Positions 3,836 to 5,705 of a stretch of 5,705 nt of DNA are shown here, in pieces. This stretch comes from Phycisphaerales bacterium UBA1926 (GTDB lineage Bacteria > Planctomycetota > Phycisphaerae > Phycisphaerales > UBA1924), in assembly GCA_002337215.1 (NCBI GenBank), contig DDFO01000010.1, positions 2,201-7,905 of the forward strand. Direction: 5' to 3'. Below the pieces are notes generated by a model. It made no database searches, was not told the origin of the DNA, and saw only the letters and a list, made by a program, of their open reading frames with translations. The stretch's first letter is position 1. Each line of letters begins with the position of its first letter. The translations under genes were made by a program, and so were the position numbers.

Positions 3836-5705
3836 CATCCCGTGAGACGCTCTCTTTATGCCATCGCTGCGCTCGCAATCTGCGGCCTGTCGGCCGCCCA
3901 GCCGGCGGCTGATCCGATGGCGGACCCGGCCCAGGCCGCGATCGACGAGGCGCTCAACACCCCCGCCGGCGCCCGCCGCGTCTCCGCCCGCTTCGTCTTC
4001 GAGCCCATCCCCGGCGACGCGATCGGTCTGCCTCAGAACTGGGTCCGCGCCCAGCACGACCCGCCGACCCGCGTCCGCCCCGGCTTCCCGATCTGGAACC
4101 GGGGCATCATCGATGACCGCGTCGCGTTCGCCGGTGCCGGCTCGGCGAGGCTCGATACCGAGGGCGGGTCCGCCAGCCTCCTGCTCGACCCGGGGATGGT
4201 CCAGGTCTTCCCGGACGCGGACTACGCCGTCGTCGCCCGCGTGCGCACAAAGGACGTCATCCACGCGCGGGCCCGCCTCGCCGCGCGCCTGCTCGACCGT
4301 GCAGGCGAACCAATCCCGGGGTCGCAGTCCATCTCCGATCCGATCAGGACCAGGGGCGAGTGGGAGCACGTCTCCGTCCGTGTCCCGGGCGATTTTTCCG
4401 AGTCGATCTCGCTGCAGGTCGAACTCCTTCTCGAACAGCCGGGCCCCGACCCCCTGCACCCCTACGCCCCGTTCGAGATCGAGCGGCAGGACTACCAGGG
4501 CTCCGCGTGGTTCGACGAGGTCGCGGTCGTCCAAATCCCCCGCGTCGAGACATGGACCGACCGCCCCGGCAACCTCATCCCCGCGACCGAGCGCCCCGCG
4601 GTCAACATCTTCGTGCGCGATCTCGTCAACGAGCCCCTGCGGATCGCCTACCGGGCGATCGATGCCGCGGGCCGGGTGGTCGACAGCAAGGTCACCGATT
4701 TCAGCGGGGGCCGGCTCGAGCACACCTGGCACCCCGACACCGATCGGTTCGGCTACTACCGCATCGTCGTCGATGTGCTCCGGCAGGGCGTCCGAATCGG
4801 CGGCGCGGAGACGGCCTTCGTCTGGTCGCCCCCGCGGCCCGACAGCATCCTGCCGAGCGCGCGCGACGCGTCCCCGTTCTCGATCAGCGTTGATTACATT
4901 CCCGAGCAAGGGATGGACACGCTCGCCCAGACCGCACTCAACGCGCGCACGCCTCGCGTCCTCACGACTCTCGACACGACCGGCGTCGAGACCACCCCGA
5001 AGCGCATCGCGGCCCTCGGGTTGCTCGCCAACAGGCTCGCGCGCGACGGCGCCGAACTCGGGATCGCCATCGACGCGCTGCCGGGCCGGGTCAGTTCCAT
5101 CGCGGGCCCGGGCCCCGTGATGCGGGCGATCGCGGACGCGGACGCCGACGGGGCGGACTGGCTCGATCCGATTCTCGTCGAATTGGGGCACCGTGTCCGC
5201 TGGTGGCGCGTCGGCGGGTTCGACGACACGATCGATGCGCTCACGACCTCGTCGGTCAGGCCCGCCACCGAGCGCCTGCGCGGGCTCGTCCCGGGCGGCA
5301 TTGTCGAGGTCCCCTGGCCGACTTTCGATGCGATCGACCCCGCCGCGATGCAGCCGGGCGTCGCGATCGCGCGGACTGTCGATCCGAGCATCATCCCGTC
5401 GGAGGTCCCGAATCTGACCGACGGGTTTGTGCGCGCGATCGAGTCTGCCGGGCTCACCGGCTGGAGCCGTCCTGAACACACCGCCATCTTCCGGGCCGAG
5501 GACGGAACCGAACATCTCGCGGGGATCCATGAGGCCGTTCTCGGGGCGGTCCACGCGTGGGTCGGATTCGCGCGGGGCGATCACTCCGAGCCTTCCCGCG
5601 GGCGTTCGATCCGTCTCGACGACGGCTGGGCCTGGCGCGATGGGCGTCGGCCTCAACTCGTCCCCAACCCTGTCGCGGCCGCGTGGATCCCGCTCATGGA
5701 CGCGC
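3830..5705 (+). CDS. Large secreted protein with carbohydrate-binding-like domain (3' end missing)
   Basis: The frame is open from 3830 to the window edge, giving at least 625 residues with no stop. Residues 1-23 look like a signal peptide: arginines at 6-7, a hydrophobic core LYAIAALAICGL, and SAA before Q24. The start of LAIC does not fit a lipobox. Residues about 97-238 resemble a galactose-binding/CBM-like beta-sandwich, with regularly spaced strands and the typical closing AWFDEVAVVQI. Residues about 240-335 look like a second beta domain. From about 350 onward the pattern alternates short hydrophobic strands and helices (SISVDYI, LGIAIDALPG, VRWWRVGGFDD, GIVEVPWP), suggesting a TIM-barrel glycosidase-like domain. 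I cannot identify catalytic residues or a named family. ATG 3830 was chosen; GTG 3842 is an alternative that gives a shorter n-region (MRRSLY). Neither has a clear Shine-Dalgarno site. Third codon positions are strongly G/C throughout, which supports this frame over the longer antisense one. Confidence 0.75.
   Translation, partial: MIHPVRRSLYAIAALAICGLSAAQPAADPMADPAQAAIDEALNTPAGARRVSARFVFEPIPGDAIGLPQNWVRAQHDPPTRVRPGFPIWNRGIIDDRVAFAGAGSARLDTEGGSASLLLDPGMVQVFPDADYAVVARVRTKDVIHARARLAARLLDRAGEPIPGSQSISDPIRTRGEWEHVSVRVPGDFSESISLQVELLLEQPGPDPLHPYAPFEIERQDYQGSAWFDEVAVVQIPRVETWTDRPGNLIPATERPAVNIFVRDLVNEPLRIAYRAIDAAGRVVDSKVTDFSGGRLEHTWHPDTDRFGYYRIVVDVLRQGVRIGGAETAFVWSPPRPDSILPSARDASPFSISVDYIPEQGMDTLAQTALNARTPRVLTTLDTTGVETTPKRIAALGLLANRLARDGAELGIAIDALPGRVSSIAGPGPVMRAIADADADGADWLDPILVELGHRVRWWRVGGFDDTIDALTTSSVRPATERLRGLVPGGIVEVPWPTFDAIDPAAMQPGVAIARTVDPSIIPSEVPNLTDGFVRAIESAGLTGWSRPEHTAIFRAEDGTEHLAGIHEAVLGAVHAWVGFARGDHSEPSRGRSIRLDDGWAWRDGRRPQLVPNPVAAAWIPLMDA

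Noticed and set aside
3774..3878. N-terminal extension of the flavoprotein to 3878
   Set aside because: It would overlap the signal-peptide codons of the divergent gene and lacks a good ribosome binding site. ATG 3773 has GGAG 7 bases upstream.
3858..5120. 420-codon + strand open frame overlapping the secreted protein gene
   Set aside because: The product is almost entirely Ser/Arg/Pro/Ala, typical of an out-of-frame reading of GC-rich coding sequence. The frame from 3830 is the real one.
3770..5656. 628-codon open frame antisense to the secreted protein gene
   Set aside because: It is rich in Arg, Gly and Asp with no recognisable fold, while the opposite strand gives a signal peptide and regular beta strands. 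It is a compositional shadow.

Overview
This is a high-GC chromosomal window with strong C/G preference at third codon positions. It is most likely from a planctomycete, and perhaps from the Phycisphaerae. The assignment rests on the BatA/VWA membrane protein, a large secreted protein with a carbohydrate-binding-like fold, GTG and ATG starts with modest Shine-Dalgarno sites, and intergenic gaps full of short palindromic repeats. It is an inference from gene types and style, not from a marker gene.

Layout. Bases 1-185 are non-coding and hold two unrelated families of palindromic repeats. Each family is present as an inverted pair: 23-mers at 1-23 and 39-61, and 25-mers at 85-109 and 132-156. 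A two-gene operon follows on the + strand: a 149-residue single-pass membrane protein of unknown function (186-635), then a 708-residue BatA-type von Willebrand factor A protein (632-2758), joined by an ATGA stop/start overlap. Next comes a 235-bp convergent gap (2759-2993) bounded by two inverted arrays of a degenerate heptamer (GGCACTR), with two hairpins between them. On the - strand lies a nitroreductase-fold flavoprotein (2994-3773) that closely resembles iodotyrosine deiodinase. It keeps the Glu/Tyr/Lys that hold the substrate zwitterion and the Thr that contacts FMN N5. Its last four codons and its stop are made of heptamer repeat. After a 56-bp divergent spacer, a + strand gene for a large exported protein starts at about 3830 and stays open to the window end (at least 625 residues).

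How the parts fit. The 149-residue protein and the BatA protein probably act together at the cytoplasmic membrane. In related genomes such genes usually follow MoxR and DUF58 genes, but those are not in this window. The deiodinase-like enzyme and the secreted protein are separate, divergently transcribed units with no clear functional tie. I see no defence system, CRISPR array, transposase, tRNA or rRNA. The most notable items are the intact deiodinase substrate motif in a bacterial enzyme, the capture of repeat sequence as its C-terminus, and three different repeat families that all sit as inverted pairs in the gaps.
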